A DNA stretch of 60,000 nucleotides from Antedon mediterranea (taxonomy: Eukaryota > Echinodermata > Crinoidea > Comatulida > Antedonidae). Where the stretch lies: NCBI RefSeq assembly GCF_964355755.1, contig NC_092675.1:20290912-20350911 (forward strand). The letters are read 5' to 3'. A program made the translations under genes and the position numbers. The notes beneath the pieces were generated by a model. It saw only the letters and a list, made by a program, of their open reading frames with translations, was not told the origin of the DNA and ran no database searches. Positions 20,621-37,232 of the stretch are shown here, piece by piece. Positions within the stretch are counted from its first letter, which is position 1. Every line of letters begins with the position of its first letter.

Positions 20621-21555
20621 ACATTATCTATGTATTTTCCACTCTGTCTGATCTAATTAATACCCATTTTTTTTACACTGCCAAGCTATGTGAAAGTGTT
20701 CTCTTCCTTTTATTATTGTATAGTTTTGCAGTTTTAATTTTTGTTTTAGTCATAGTCAATTGACTATGTTTTAGTGTAGTGTATTAAGTATATGAGGTTC
20801 TACAGCTAATTAAATATGCAAGGTCTTAATTGTACTCACACCTCATAAATATTGGGCATAGGTATGTAAACAAAGACAGATATCATGTATCAAGTTATCT
20901 TAATCTCTACAATTCACTTCTATTATAACATCAGTGCTGTGAACATCATAGTCTTTTCTTCTGCAGAGTTTCTTTAAAATTAACATTACCAAAACTCAAT
21001 TTTGTAATTTGTTAACTGTAGTGTAAGTAAAAAATCAATATTACAATTTTCTTGTTATACAATTATGATTTAACCATGTAGGTTTATGTAATGATTTAGT
21101 TTGTGTTATTAACATACAGAACAGCATGTACAGTGTCACAAACACAATGTAATGGTGTGGCCAATCAGATTATAAGGGACATAAATTATTTTGGACTAGT
21201 AGGTTAGGACTAGTAGGTTAGGACTAGTAGGTTAGGACTAGTAGGTTAGGACTAGTAGGTTAGGACTAGTAGGTTAGGACTAGTAGGTTAGGACTAGTAG
21301 GTTAGGACTAGTAGGTTAGGACTAGTAGGTTAGGACTAGTAGGTTAGGACTAGTAGGTTAGGACTAGTAGGTTAGGACTAGTAGGTTAGGACTAGTAGGT
21401 TAGGACTAGTAGTTGAACCTGAATGAATGGCATACTGTTACAGTGTTTTGTATAATTATTTTAGTAGGGAGAACCGGTATTAACAGTCGATGTATAAGGG
21501 TTGCAGTGTTGCGTATGTCTTTATACTTTTTAATAATTAAACAATTATCTAATCA
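20621..21555. other. Unit 2 head, non-coding
   Basis: Homologous to 191-500 plus 4932-5335 of unit 1, without the Academ-like insertion; the empty site is near 20,957. Apart from the minisatellite I see no feature. Confidence 0.6.
21193..21412. repeat. 14-bp minisatellite, about 15.7 copies
   Basis: A nearly perfect tandem array of GGACTAGTAGGTTA with an ACTAGT palindrome in each copy. It is expanded about five-fold relative to unit 1 and three-fold relative to unit 3. Confidence 0.97.
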
Positions 21556-21707
21556 AACGTTTCGTGCGTTAGCATCGCACTTTTTCAAGGTAGTGGTTTC
21601 AGCTTGGTTTGCCGACACTGATCATGGCATAGTCACGTGATGTTGTTGTGACATGCGCCCTCTCTGAGTTATTTCTTGAATACCTCTGGGTGAATCCCAG
21701 AGGGGTC
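21556..21707 (-). repeat. Terminal repeat of Penelope-like element, 3-prime copy
   Basis: The inverted match of 23548-23700. It contains a perfect short hairpin CCTCTGG-GTGAAT-CCCAGAGG and, at its outer end on the minus strand, GTGCG-loop-CGCAC followed by GAAAC. Confidence 0.85.
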
Positions 21708-22298
21708 CGCCCCGGCCGGCCGTCTCACTTCTAACAGGTCATCATATATGTGTGGCAGCCACTTTCCTCCTTGGTCTCTGTTCATGTTGTTTCCAGTTTT
21801 TCTAATTGTAATTGCTTCTTGCCATCCTCTCTTGTTGATGTTTCCCTCTTTCTTTAACACTTTCGCCTCCCAATTAGGTGTATGGTTTTCCTTTATAGCA
21901 TGGTCTGTGATTGCAGATTTATGTGTAATGTTTGATTGTGACATTCTGCTTGACCTTGTCATGACTCCTTTCATGTGATCTTCTACATCTTTTTTATGTT
22001 CTTTTATTCTGTTTCCCAGTTTTCTACCAGTTTCTCCTATGTATATTAAGTTGCAATTCATACAGGGTACACCATACACTACTCCACTTGTGTCCTCCGG
22101 CTTAATCTTATCTTTTGGGTGTACTAGATGCGATCTTAATTTGTTTTGGGGTACGAAGTAAGAGTTAATTTTATGGCTAGTGAGCGTTCTACGTATCTTT
22201 TCGGATAGCCCTCTCACATAGGGTAAAGCTACGCTGCCACGCATGTCTTGTTTGTTTTCTCCTTTTTTCTGGCTATTTTCTGTTTTTTTGTGTATCAC
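21669..22298 (-). pseudogene. GIY-YIG endonuclease domain of Penelope-like element
   Basis: A 209-codon frame continuing the RT polyprotein after a short frameshift. GVVYGVPCMNC, then LIYIGETGRKLGNRIKEH, carries the GIY-YIG-like core and the CxxC upstream of it. HKSAITDHAIKENH and WQEAITIRK follow. This domain nicks target DNA for integration in EN-positive Penelope-like elements. It reads into the terminal repeat at its C-terminus. Confidence 0.85.
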
Positions 22299-22332
22299 TC
22301 TATTGATGGCCCAATTTGGATATTCACATATA

Positions 22333-23530
22333 TTAATTAAGTACCTTTTGGATGTGCTTCATCTCTTCTCTTTTGCTCTGCTGTGTTGTTACAATGTTTT
22401 GGCATCTGTCCACTAGTGTGTTGATGACGCTCAGCTTGTGCTCAAGAGGATGCCTTTTTGATTTGAAGTTTAAGTATTGGTCAGTATGTGTGGGTTTCCT
22501 GTAAATCGAAGTTTTTGTAGTACCGTCAGTTTTTAGGGTGATGAGGCAGTCCAAGAACGGAAGAGTGTTATCGGTCATTCTTTCTGTAGTAAACTTGATA
22601 CTTTTAGTAGGGTCTATGGTGTTAAGATGTTTGTTAAGATCTTCTATAGATTCTTTTTTGACCACAGCTAACACATCATCTACATACCTTCGCCAATAAG
22701 TGGGTCTGATGTTGTCATTTGCCCTGCTTATGGCCTCAGTCTCCAACCATTCTAAAAACAGGTTAGCAACGATTGGGTTAATTGGACTTCCCATAGCTAT
22801 GCCAGATTTTTGCCTGTATATGATGTTTCCAAAACTAAAGTATGCGGTGTTCACGACCAGAGACAACAGTTCCATAACATATTCTACTTTCAGTTTTGTA
22901 CGGTTTTGTAGCGTTTGGTCAGCCCTCAAGCATTCATATATTATTTCCAGTGATTTTTCTGTAGGGGTTTTTGTAAACAAAGACACTACATCAAAAGAAA
23001 CAAAGGTTTGGTTAGGTGACACATGAAGATCTTTTAGTTCGGTGGCTAGTTCTTTAGAGTTGTTTATTGAGTGTGTGGTGTTGCCAACCATTGGTTTTAG
23101 AATATCTCTTAGAAATTTGGACACCTCATAGTAAATGGAGTCTATGCCATCTACGATTTGCCTCAAAGGCCAATTTGGTTTATGAATTTTAGGTGTGCAA
23201 TATAGCCTCGGAGTTTTTTCCGCTGTCGGGAATAATTTACATTTTTCCCCATATGTGATTTTTTCACTTAAGCAATCTATTTAGGGTGTTCACCAAAGCA
23301 CGTTTATATTTTGGAGTGGGGTTTGATTTGAGTTGTTCATATACTTGGTCGTCGGATAACATCTAACTAACCTTAGCTTTATAACCTGTTGTGTTTACTA
23401 CAACCGTAGCATGGCCTTTGTCAGCAGGTAAAATTGTAATTTCATGATCTTCTTTTAGCAATTTTAGCCCTGTTCTTTCTTTGGCTGATAAGTTTGGAGA
23501 TGGAGGTTTGTATGATTTTATTAGTGAAAC
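22333..23530 (-). pseudogene. Penelope-type reverse transcriptase, broken
   Basis: The open part (23166-22333, 277 codons) has FVSFDVVSLFT, GIAMGSPINPIVANLFLEWL, YWRRYVDDVLAV with the catalytic DD pair, LPFLDCLI, and IYRKPTHTDQYLNF, all typical of Penelope RTs. Upstream, at about 23530-23170, homologous sequence continues in other frames (ITILPADKGHATVVVN; TPRLYCTPKIHKPNWPLRQI) with stops and a frameshift. The frame also breaks after HIQKVLN, before the nuclease domain. It acted in target-primed reverse transcription when intact. Confidence 0.85.
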
Positions 23531-23547
23531 GATCTTACCTCGTATAT

Positions 23548-23700
23548 GACCCCTCTGGGATTCACCCAGAGGTATTCAAGAAATAACTCAGAGAGGGCGC
23601 ATGTCACAACAACATCACGTGACTTATGCCATGATCAGTGTCGGCAAACCAAGCTGACACCACTACCTTGAAAAAGTGCGATGCTAACGCACGAAACGTT
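23548..23700 (+). repeat. Terminal repeat of Penelope-like element, inverted 5-prime copy
   Basis: Almost identical to the reverse complement of 21556-21707. The GTGCG/CGCAC stem followed by GAAACG resembles stem II and the GAAA of a hammerhead ribozyme, but the CUGAUGA box is not intact. Confidence 0.85.
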
Positions 23701-23790
23701 GGTATTAAAGTTTCAACGTTTATTTCCACCTTCATGAAAAACGAAAATTTGATTTCAAAAATATTTTGGGAAGGAGATGAATTTTTTCAA

Positions 23791-24850
23791 TTTTATAATA
23801 AAGCTCAATATAAAGTAACAAATGTCAAGAATAAGTAAAGGACAGAAAATAAATATTCCTTTGCTTTATAATTAATCAGTTGCTTCTGAGTTATTATTTT
23901 GTATAAACTATATTCATTTCACTAGTTCCTATGTGGACATATTATGTTGGCATTAAAGACCCATTCCCTACAATTTGTGATGTCTTGTAAAAATAATGCA
24001 TACAGTATATTACTTTTAAAAACATTAAACCCGGTCATTCCTTGTCTTAAATATACGTTTTATTTTATGGTAATTTTAACCATTCAATGATGAAAAAGGT
24101 TATCGCAATAGGACCATAGAATTATTTTTACATTAAATGTAGTTTGTGACCTTAAATTGGATTTAAAAAACGTACTGTAGGAATGGGACTTTAAACCAAA
24201 CTTGTGTCATGTCCAGATAAATTTCCATTTCACACCTGATTCATTAACCCGGAAAGTGTCAGACACTGGTTGCGTGTATTTACACTGCAAAATACCAACC
24301 CGTGTAAATGTTCTAGATTAATTGAAATATCGCCCTCTCATGGATGAAGAGACACCATGTAATGGTCTGCTCATTATCACCTTAATTTTTTTATGGCAAT
24401 ACAAACAAATTGTGTCTACTCGTGAAAAATAATATTTCTGAAAAAAAATAACAAAAAAATAACTATACATTTAATTATTTAATATGTGAAAAAAAAAAAA
24501 AATCAGTCTTAATTGTATGTAAATTAAATACTATAGTGAGCAAGGATAGCAACCAACCGGAAAAAACACGCGGGACTGTTTACACCGCGAATACGCATCA
24601 GGTTGACTTGATGCAGAATACATTGCGCATCACTTAAGGGCCTTTCACACCTGTTCCGGCATGGTTCTGGTTCGGCAAATCGAATGGCAATGTTTCATTT
24701 TCACTATGCTCCACATGGCTATGCGCCAATCGATATGCGCATGGCCGCGTAAAAATGAAACATTGGCTTTGCCAGCGCCAGACTGGAACCGTGCAGACGG
24801 GTCCTTTACCCGTGTGGTTCAGAAACCGGGTTGGAATTTCTGCGTCCCAG
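23791..24850. other. 5-prime flank of zinc-finger array, unit 2
   Basis: Homologous to 5,335-6,605 of unit 1 but without the (AAAC)n-tailed insertion. From about 24,640 to 24,850 lies the less AT-rich segment before the candidate donor. No protein gene is recognised. Confidence 0.55.
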
Positions 24851-25028
24851 GTACAATTCGGGTTACTTAATTCTGGATCAACTTGATTTGAGTTGTTATT
24901 TGTCCTAGACTCCTACTCTAAATTCAAACTATACTTTCAAATGATGTTTTTATTTACAATATAATTTAGTACACAATTTTTATTTCAGTGATTTTTTTAA
25001 TGAATGGTGGGTAATTTCTTTTTTTCAG
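24851..25028 (+). promoter_or_regulatory. Candidate 5-prime UTR intron, unit 2
   Basis: CAG|GTACAA donor and TTTTTCAG acceptor as in the other units, length 178. It lies 82 bases upstream of the ATG at 25111. Confidence 0.45.
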
Positions 25029-25110
25029 TGACTTCTTGACAGTGTACCAATATCCAGCGGTGGACAGCCGGGGCAAGTCAGTCTTACAGTACTTATGCCA
25101 TCTGTGAATA

Positions 25111-27627
25111 ATGAATTTATACAAATGTGAACATTGTGGAGATAAACTTCAAACACACCAAGAGTTTAAATTTCTTCGATGTCAAGTGAACGTTGTCAGA
25201 CTTTGTCTAGATTTAAATAGTGGATGGAGCAGACATTTGGGAGAGTACACAGAAGAGACGCCATATGAATGTGTACATTGTGGAAAGAAATTCAACCAGA
25301 ATGACGATCTGAAAAAACATTTGAAAATGCACAAAAAAGAGACACCATATGAATGTGAACATTGTGGGAAGAAATTCAACCAGAATGACGATTTCAAAAA
25401 ACATTTGAGAATGCACACAGAAAAGACACCATATGAATGTGAACACTGTAGGAAGAAATTCAACCAGAATGACGATCTGAAAAGACATATGAGAATACAC
25501 ACAGGAGAGACACCATATGAATGTGAACATTGTGGAAAGAAATTCAACCAGAATGACGATCTGAAAAAACATTTGAGAATGCACACAGAAAAGACACCAT
25601 ATGAATGTGAACATTGTGGGAAGAAATTCAAACAGAATGATGATTTGAAAAAACATATGAGAATGCACACAGGAGAGAAACCATATGAATGTGAACATTG
25701 TGGGAAGAAATTCAAACAGAATGATGATTTGAAAAAACATATGAGAATGCACACAGGAGAGAAACCATATGAATGTGAACATTGTGGGAAGAAATTCAAC
25801 CGGAATGACAGTTTGAAAAAACATATGAGAATGCACACAGGAGAGAAACCATATGAATGTGAACATTGTGGAAAGAAATTCAACCGGAATGACAGTTTGA
25901 AAAAACATATGAGAATGCACACAGGAGAGAAACCATATGAATGTGAACATTGTGGAAAGAAATTCAACCAGAATGACGATCTGAAAAAACATTTAAAAAT
26001 GCACAAAGAAGAGACACCATATGAATGTGATCATTATGGGAAGAAATTTAACCGGAATGACGATTTGAAAAAACATATGAGAATGCACACAGAAGAGACA
26101 CGATATGAATGTGAACATTGTGGGAAGAAATTCAACCGGAATGACGATTTGAAAAAACATATGAGAATGCACAGAGAAGAGACACCATATGAATGTGAAC
26201 ATTGTGGGAAGAAATTCAACCAGAATGACGATTTGAAAAAATATTTGAAAATGCACACAGAAGAGACACCTTATGAATGTGAACATTGTGGGAAGAAATT
26301 CAAAAACAATGATGATCTGAAAGAACATTTGAGAATGCACACAGGAGAGAAACCATATGAATGTGAACATTGTGGGAAGAAATTCAACCAGAATGACAGT
26401 TTGAAAAAACGTATGAGAATACACACAGGAGAGAAACCATATGAATGTGAACATTGTGAGAAGAAATTCAAAGACAATGATGATCTGAAAAAACATTTGA
26501 GAATGCACACAGGAGAGATACCATATGAATGTGAACATTGTGGGAAGAAATTCAACCAGAATGACAGTTTGAAAAAACGTATGAGAATACACACAGGAAA
26601 GAAACCATATGAATGTGAACATTGTGGGAAGAAATTCAACCAGAATGACGATCTGAAAAAACATTTAAAAATGCACAAAGAAGAGACACCATATGAATGT
26701 GAACATTGTGGGACGAAATTCAACCGGAATGACGATTTGAAAAAACATATGAGAATGCACACAGAAGAGACACGATATGAATGTGAACATTGTGGGAAGA
26801 AATTCAACCGGAATGACGATTTGAAAAAACATTTGAAAATGCACAAAGAAGAGACACCATATGAATGTGAACATTGTGGGACGAAATTCAACCAGAATGA
26901 CGATTTGAAAAAACATTTGAGAATGCACACAGAAGAGAAACCATATGAATGTGAACATTGTGGGACGAAATTCAACCAGAATGATGATTTGAAAAAACAT
27001 TTGAGAATTCACACAGAAGAGACACCATATGAATGTGAACATTGTGGGAAGAGATTCAAAGACAATGATGATCTGAAAAAACATTTGAAAATGCACACAG
27101 AAGAGACACCATATGAATGTGAACATTGTGGGAAGAAATTTAAATATAAAAGTAATTTGAAAAGACATATGAGAATACACACAGGAGAGACACCATATGA
27201 ATGTAAACATTGTGGAAAGAAATTCAACCAGATTGGGAGTTTGAAAACTCATTTAAGAATACACACAGGAGAGACACCATATGAATGTGAACATTGTAAG
27301 AAGAAATTTAAACATAAAGGAAATTTGAGAAGGCATTTGCGAATACACACAGGAGAGAAACCATATGAATGTGAACATTGTGGGAAGAAATTGAACCGTA
27401 TTGGGAGTTTGAAAATTCATTTGCGAATACACACAGGAGAGAAACCATATGAATGTGAACATTGTGGGAAGAAATTCAACCAGATTGGGAATTTGAAAAT
27501 TCATTTGAGAATACACACAGGAGAGACACCATTTGAATGTGAACATTGTGGAAAGAAATTTAACCAGATTGGGAATTTGAGAAGACATTTGAGAATGCAC
27601 ACAGGAGAGACACCGTATGAATGTTAA
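25111..27627 (+). CDS. Poly-C2H2 zinc-finger protein, 28 fingers (unit 2)
   Basis: The only one of the three main frames that runs unbroken from the shared ATG to the shared stop: 838 codons. The leader (residues 1-51) is identical to units 1 and 3, and an in-frame TGA lies six bases before the ATG. 28 fingers follow, mostly [24 protein letters not shown] and related helices (NNDDLKEH, DNDDLKKH). The last six switch to [30 protein letters not shown] and QIGNLKIH types. Linkers vary (TGEKP, TEETP, KEETP), unlike unit 1. Four fingers have lost a ligand: CDHYG (second Cys), LKKYLKMH (first His) and LKKRMRIH twice (first His). Expected to be a nuclear DNA binder; no effector domain is seen. Confidence 0.88.
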   Translation: MNLYKCEHCGDKLQTHQEFKFLRCQVNVVRLCLDLNSGWSRHLGEYTEETPYECVHCGKKFNQNDDLKKHLKMHKKETPYECEHCGKKFNQNDDFKKHLRMHTEKTPYECEHCRKKFNQNDDLKRHMRIHTGETPYECEHCGKKFNQNDDLKKHLRMHTEKTPYECEHCGKKFKQNDDLKKHMRMHTGEKPYECEHCGKKFKQNDDLKKHMRMHTGEKPYECEHCGKKFNRNDSLKKHMRMHTGEKPYECEHCGKKFNRNDSLKKHMRMHTGEKPYECEHCGKKFNQNDDLKKHLKMHKEETPYECDHYGKKFNRNDDLKKHMRMHTEETRYECEHCGKKFNRNDDLKKHMRMHREETPYECEHCGKKFNQNDDLKKYLKMHTEETPYECEHCGKKFKNNDDLKEHLRMHTGEKPYECEHCGKKFNQNDSLKKRMRIHTGEKPYECEHCEKKFKDNDDLKKHLRMHTGEIPYECEHCGKKFNQNDSLKKRMRIHTGKKPYECEHCGKKFNQNDDLKKHLKMHKEETPYECEHCGTKFNRNDDLKKHMRMHTEETRYECEHCGKKFNRNDDLKKHLKMHKEETPYECEHCGTKFNQNDDLKKHLRMHTEEKPYECEHCGTKFNQNDDLKKHLRIHTEETPYECEHCGKRFKDNDDLKKHLKMHTEETPYECEHCGKKFKYKSNLKRHMRIHTGETPYECKHCGKKFNQIGSLKTHLRIHTGETPYECEHCKKKFKHKGNLRRHLRIHTGEKPYECEHCGKKLNRIGSLKIHLRIHTGEKPYECEHCGKKFNQIGNLKIHLRIHTGETPFECEHCGKKFNQIGNLRRHLRMHTGETPYEC

Positions 27628-27759
<132 letters not shown>

Positions 27760-27834
27760 TGAGAATACACACAGGAGAGACACCATATGAATGTGAACAT
27801 TGTGGGATGAAATTCAACCAGAATGACGATCTGA

Positions 27835-28364
<530 letters not shown>

Positions 28365-29057
28365 TAATGTGACCATTGTGGGAAGAAATTCAACCAGATT
28401 GGGAGTTTGAGAAGACATTTGAGAATACACACAGGAGAGACACCATATGAATGTGAACATTGTGGGATGAAATTCAACCAGAATGACGATATGATAAAAA
28501 CATTTGAAAATACGCACAGGAGAGACACTTGTATGAATGTGAACATTGTGAAAAGAAATTAAAAGACATTGATAATCTGAAAAAAACATTTGAGAATGCA
28601 CACAGAAGAGACATCATATGAATGTGAACATTGTGGGAAGAAATTCAACCAGAATGACGATTTGAAAAAAAGATTTGAAAAAACATCTGAGAGTACACAC
28701 AGAAGAGACACCATATGAATGTAAACATTGTGAGAAGAATTTCAACCAGAATGACAATCTTAAAAAAGATTTGAAAATACACACAGGAGAGACACCATAT
28801 GATTGTGAACATTGTTGAAAGAAATTCAACCAGAATGACTATCTGAAAAAACATTTAAAAATACACACAGGAAAGAGACCATAATATGAATGTGAACATT
28901 GTGGAAAGAAATTCAACCAGAAATGACATTTGAGAAGACATTTGAAAATACACACAGGAGAGACACCATATGAATGTGAACATAAAAAGAAATTCAAACT
29001 TCAAAGCAATCTGAAAATACATTTGAGAATACATATAACACACAGGAGAGACACCAT

Positions 29058-29480
29058 ATGAATGTGAACTGTGGAAAGAAATTCAAGTACAAATGGAGTT
29101 TGAGAAGACATTGGAGAATACACACAGGAGAGACACCATTTGAATGTGAACATTGTGGAAATAAATTTAACCAGATTGAGAGTTTAAAAACTCATTTAAG
29201 AATACACACAGGAGAGACACCATATGAATGTGAACATTGTGGGAAGAAATTCAACCAGATTGAGAGTTTGAAAACTTATTTAATAATACACACAGGAGAA
29301 ACACCATTTGAATGTGAACATTGTGGAAAGAAATTTAACCAGAATTGGAATTTGAAAAGACATATGAGAATACACACAGGAGAGACACCATATGAATGTG
29401 AACATTGTGGAAAGAAATGTAACCAGATTGAGAGTTTGAAAACTCATTTGAGAATACACACAGGAGAGACACCATTTTAA
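29058..29480 (+). pseudogene. Zinc-finger fragment, unit 2 tail
   Basis: A 140-codon stretch starting in the KYKWSLRRH finger, with QIESLKTH and QNWNLKRH fingers. It ends at the recurrent TTTTAA stop. Confidence 0.55.
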
Positions 29481-30240
<760 letters not shown>

Positions 30241-30534
30241 TGAACATTGTGGAAAGAAATTTAAAGATAAAAGTAATTTGAGGAAACATTTGAGAATACA
30301 CACAGGAGAGACACCATTTGAATGTGAACATTGTGGAATGAAATTTAACCAGACTGGGAATTTGAGAAGACATTTGAGAATACACACAGGAGAGACACCA
30401 TATGAATGTGAACATTGTGGGACGAAATTCAACCAGAATGACGATCTGAAAAAAACATTTGAGAATACACACAGAAGAGACACCATATGAATGTGAACAT
30501 TGTGGGATGAAATTCAACCAGAATGACGATCTGA

Positions 30535-31988
<1,454 letters not shown>

Positions 31989-32513
31989 TGAATGTGAACA
32001 TTGTGAAAAGAAATTCAACCAGAATGACGATTTCAAAAAAGATTTTAAAAAACATCTGAGAGTACACACAGAAGAGACACCATATGAATGTAAACATTGT
32101 GAGAAGAAATTCAACCAGAATGACAATCTTAAAAAAGATTTGAAAATACACACAGGAGAGACACCATATGATTGTGAACATTGTTGAAAGAAATTCAACC
32201 AGAATGACTATCTGAAAAAACATTTAAAAAATACACACAGGAGAGAGACCATAATATGAATGTGAACATTGTGGAAAGAAATTCAACCAGAAAGGACATT
32301 TGAGAAGACTTTGAAAATACACACAGGAGAGACACCATATGAATGTGAACATAAAAAGAAATTCAAACTTCAAAGCAATCTGAAAATACATTTGAGAATA
32401 CATATAACACACAGGAGAGACACCATATGAATGTGAACTGTGGAAAGAAATTCAAGTACAAATGGAGTTTGAGAAGACATTTGAGAATACACACAGGAGA
32501 GACACCATTTTAA

Positions 32514-32705
<192 letters not shown>

Positions 32706-33201
32706 TAAAAGACATTGATAATCTGAAAAAACATTTGAGAATGCACACAGAAGAGACATCATATGAATGTGAACATTGTGGGAAGAAATTCAACCAAAAT
32801 GACGATTTCAAAAAAGATTTTAAAAAACATCTGAGAGTACACACAGAAGAGACACCATATGAATGTAAACATTGTGAGAAGAAATTCAACCAGAATGACA
32901 ATCTTAAAAAAGATTTGAAAATACACACAGGAGAGACACCATATGATTGTGAACATTGTTGAAAGAAATTCAACCAGAATGACTATCTGAAAAAACATTT
33001 AAAAATACACACAGGAGAGAGACCATAATATGAATGTGAACATTGTGGAAAGAAATTCAACCAGAAATGACATTTGAGAAGACATTTGAAAATACACACA
33101 GGAGAGACACCATATGAATGTGAACATAAAAAGAAATTCAAACTTCAAAGCAATCTGAAAATACATTTGAGAATACATATAACACACAGGAGAGACACCA
33201 T

Positions 33202-33708
33202 ATGAATGTGAACTGTGGAAAGAAATTCAAGTACAAATGGTGTTTGAGAAGACATTGGAGAATACACACAGGAGAGACACCATATGAATGTGAACATTGT
33301 GGGAAGAAATTCAACCGGAATGACGTTCTGAAAAAACATATGAGAATACACACAGGAGAGAAACCATATGAATGTGAACATTGTGGGAAGAAATTCAACC
33401 AGATTGGGAATTTGGGAAGACATTTGAGAATACACACAGGAGAGACACCATATGAATGTGAACATTGTATTAAGAAATTCAACTTGATTGGGAATTTGAG
33501 AAGACATTCGAGAATACACACAGGAGAGACACCATATGAATGTGAACATTGTAAAAAGAAATTCAACCAGATTGGGAATTTGAGAAGACATTTTAGAATA
33601 CACACAGGAGAGACACCATATGAATGTGAACATTGTGGGACGAAATTCAAACAGAATGACGATCTGAAAAAAACATTTGAGAATACACACAGAAGAGACA
33701 CCATATGA
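33202..33708 (+). pseudogene. Zinc-finger fragment, unit 2 tail
   Basis: A 168-codon stretch from KYKWCLRRH through [24 protein letters not shown] and QIGNLRRH, ending by an A-tract frameshift. It mixes fingers of the C-terminal block type with the main array type. Confidence 0.55.
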
Positions 33709-33752
33709 ATGTGAACATTGTGGGATGAAATTCAACCAGAATGACGATCTGA

Positions 33753-34291
<539 letters not shown>

Positions 34292-35486
34292 TGTGACCAT
34301 TGTGGGAAGAAATTCAACCAGATTGGGAGTTTGAGAAGACATTTGAGAATACACACAGGAGAGACACCATATGAATGTGAACATTGTGGGAAGAAATTCA
34401 ACCAGATTGGGAGTTTGAGAAGACATATGAGAATACACACAGGAGAGACACCATATGAATGTGAACATTGTGGAAATAAATTAAAAGACATTGATAATCT
34501 GAAAAAACATTTGAGAATGCACACAGAAGAGACATCATATGAATGTGAACATTGTGGGAAGAAATTCAACCAGAATGACGATATGAAAAAAACATTTGAA
34601 AATACACACAGGAGAGACACTTGTATGAATGTGAACATTGTGAAAAGAAATTAAAAGACATTGATAATCTGAAAAAACATTTGAGAATGCACACAGAAGA
34701 GACATCATATGAATGTGAACATTGTGGGAAAAAATTCAACCAGAATGACGATTTCAAAAAAGATTTTAAAAAACATCTGAGAGTACACACAGAAGAGACA
34801 CCATATGAATGTAAACATTGTGAGAAGAAATTTAACCAGAATGACAATCTTAAAAAAGATTTGAAAATACACACAGGAGAGACACCATATGATTGTGAAC
34901 ATTGTTGAAAGAAATTCAACCAGAATGACTATCTGAAAAAACATTTAAAAAATACACACAGGAGAGAGACCATAATATGAATGTGAACATTGTGGAAAGA
35001 AATTCAACCAGAAAGGACATTTGAGAAGACTTTGAAAATACACACAGGAGAGACACCATATGAATGTGAACATAAAAAGAAATTCAAACTTCAAAGCAAT
35101 CTGAAAATACATTTGAGAATACATATAACACACAGGAGAGACACCATATGAATGTGAACTGTGGAAAGAAATTCAAGTACAAATGGAGTTTGAGAAGACA
35201 TTGGAGAATACACACAAGAGAGACACCATTTGAATGTGAACATTGTGGAAATAAATTTAACCAGATTGAGAGTTTGAGAAGATATTTGAGAATACACACA
35301 GGAGAGACACCATATGAATGTGAACATTGTGGGAAGAAATTTAACCAGATTGGGAGTTTGAGAAGATATTTGAGAATACACACAGGAGAGACACCATATG
35401 AATGTGAACATTGTGGAAAGAAATGTAACCAGATTGAGAGTTTGAAAACTCATTTGAGAATACACACAGGAGAGACACCATTTTAA

Positions 35487-35678
<192 letters not shown>

Positions 35679-36102
35679 TAAAAGACATTGATAATCTGAA
35701 AAAACATTTGAGAATGCACACAGAAGAGACATCATATGAATGTGAACATTGTGGGAAGAAATTCAACCAAAATGACGATTTCAAAAAAGATTTTAAAAAA
35801 CATCTGAGAGTACACACAGAAGAGACACCATATGAATGTAAACATTGTGAGAAGAAATTCAACCAGAATGACAATCTTAAAAAAGATTTGAAAATACACA
35901 CAGGAGAGACACCATATGATTGTGAACATTGTTGAAAGAAATTCAACCAGAATGACTATCTGAAAAAACATTTAAAAAATACACACAGGAGAGAGACCAT
36001 AATATGAATGTGAACATTGTGGAAAGAAATTCAACCAGAAAGGACATTTGAGAAGACTTTGAAAATAGACACAGGAGAGACACCATATGAATGTGAACAT
36101 AA

Positions 36103-36895
<793 letters not shown>

Positions 36896-37226
36896 ACATT
36901 GTGGGAAGGAATTGTTCATTGATAATTAAGTTTTGTGATCTTTTTTCTCTTTAATTGTTTTATATTTTCAATATCATTGAATATTATAGTATAGGCCTAA
37001 CTAAAATATCTTATCAGCTCTGTCTACACTATCAAACTTTATGAGACTAAAACGTGTAGGCATAGCTTTAGAGAACTTTTTTGTAATTGTTTTTTTTCTT
37101 TTGATGTTTTATTTTCTGTTTAAAAATAAGTTTTTTTGAGCTGTGATCGTTAAAATTTTATATTTGTTGCATATTTTATATATGTTTGTTGAATTCAACA
37201 TAAAGATATTGTATGATGTGTTTATG

Positions 37227-37232
37227 AATAAA
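37227..37232 (+). terminator. AATAAA poly(A) signal candidate, unit 2
   Basis: Orthologue of 14115-14120. Confidence 0.4.

Larger units (their letters stand above)
21556..23790 (-). mobile_element. Penelope-like retroelement with GIY-YIG nuclease, degenerate
   Basis: A unit 2-only insertion. The minus strand carries a Penelope-type reverse transcriptase followed by a GIY-YIG endonuclease domain, the order of EN-positive Penelope-like elements. Inverted copies of about 152 bp bound the coding part, a common outcome for this class. Flanks match the uninterrupted unit 1 site near 5,335 (ATCAAAC then TTTAATAAAGCTC). Frameshifts and stops show it is inactive. Confidence 0.85.

Noticed and set aside
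21193-21412. Degenerate telomere repeat (TTAGG within the minisatellite)
   Set aside because: The unit is 14 bp with an ACTAGT core and sits inside each duplicated module; no telomeric array is present.
22700-23026. Plus-strand ORF of 108 codons in the Penelope-like element
   Set aside because: It is antisense to the reverse transcriptase core, including the catalytic motif.
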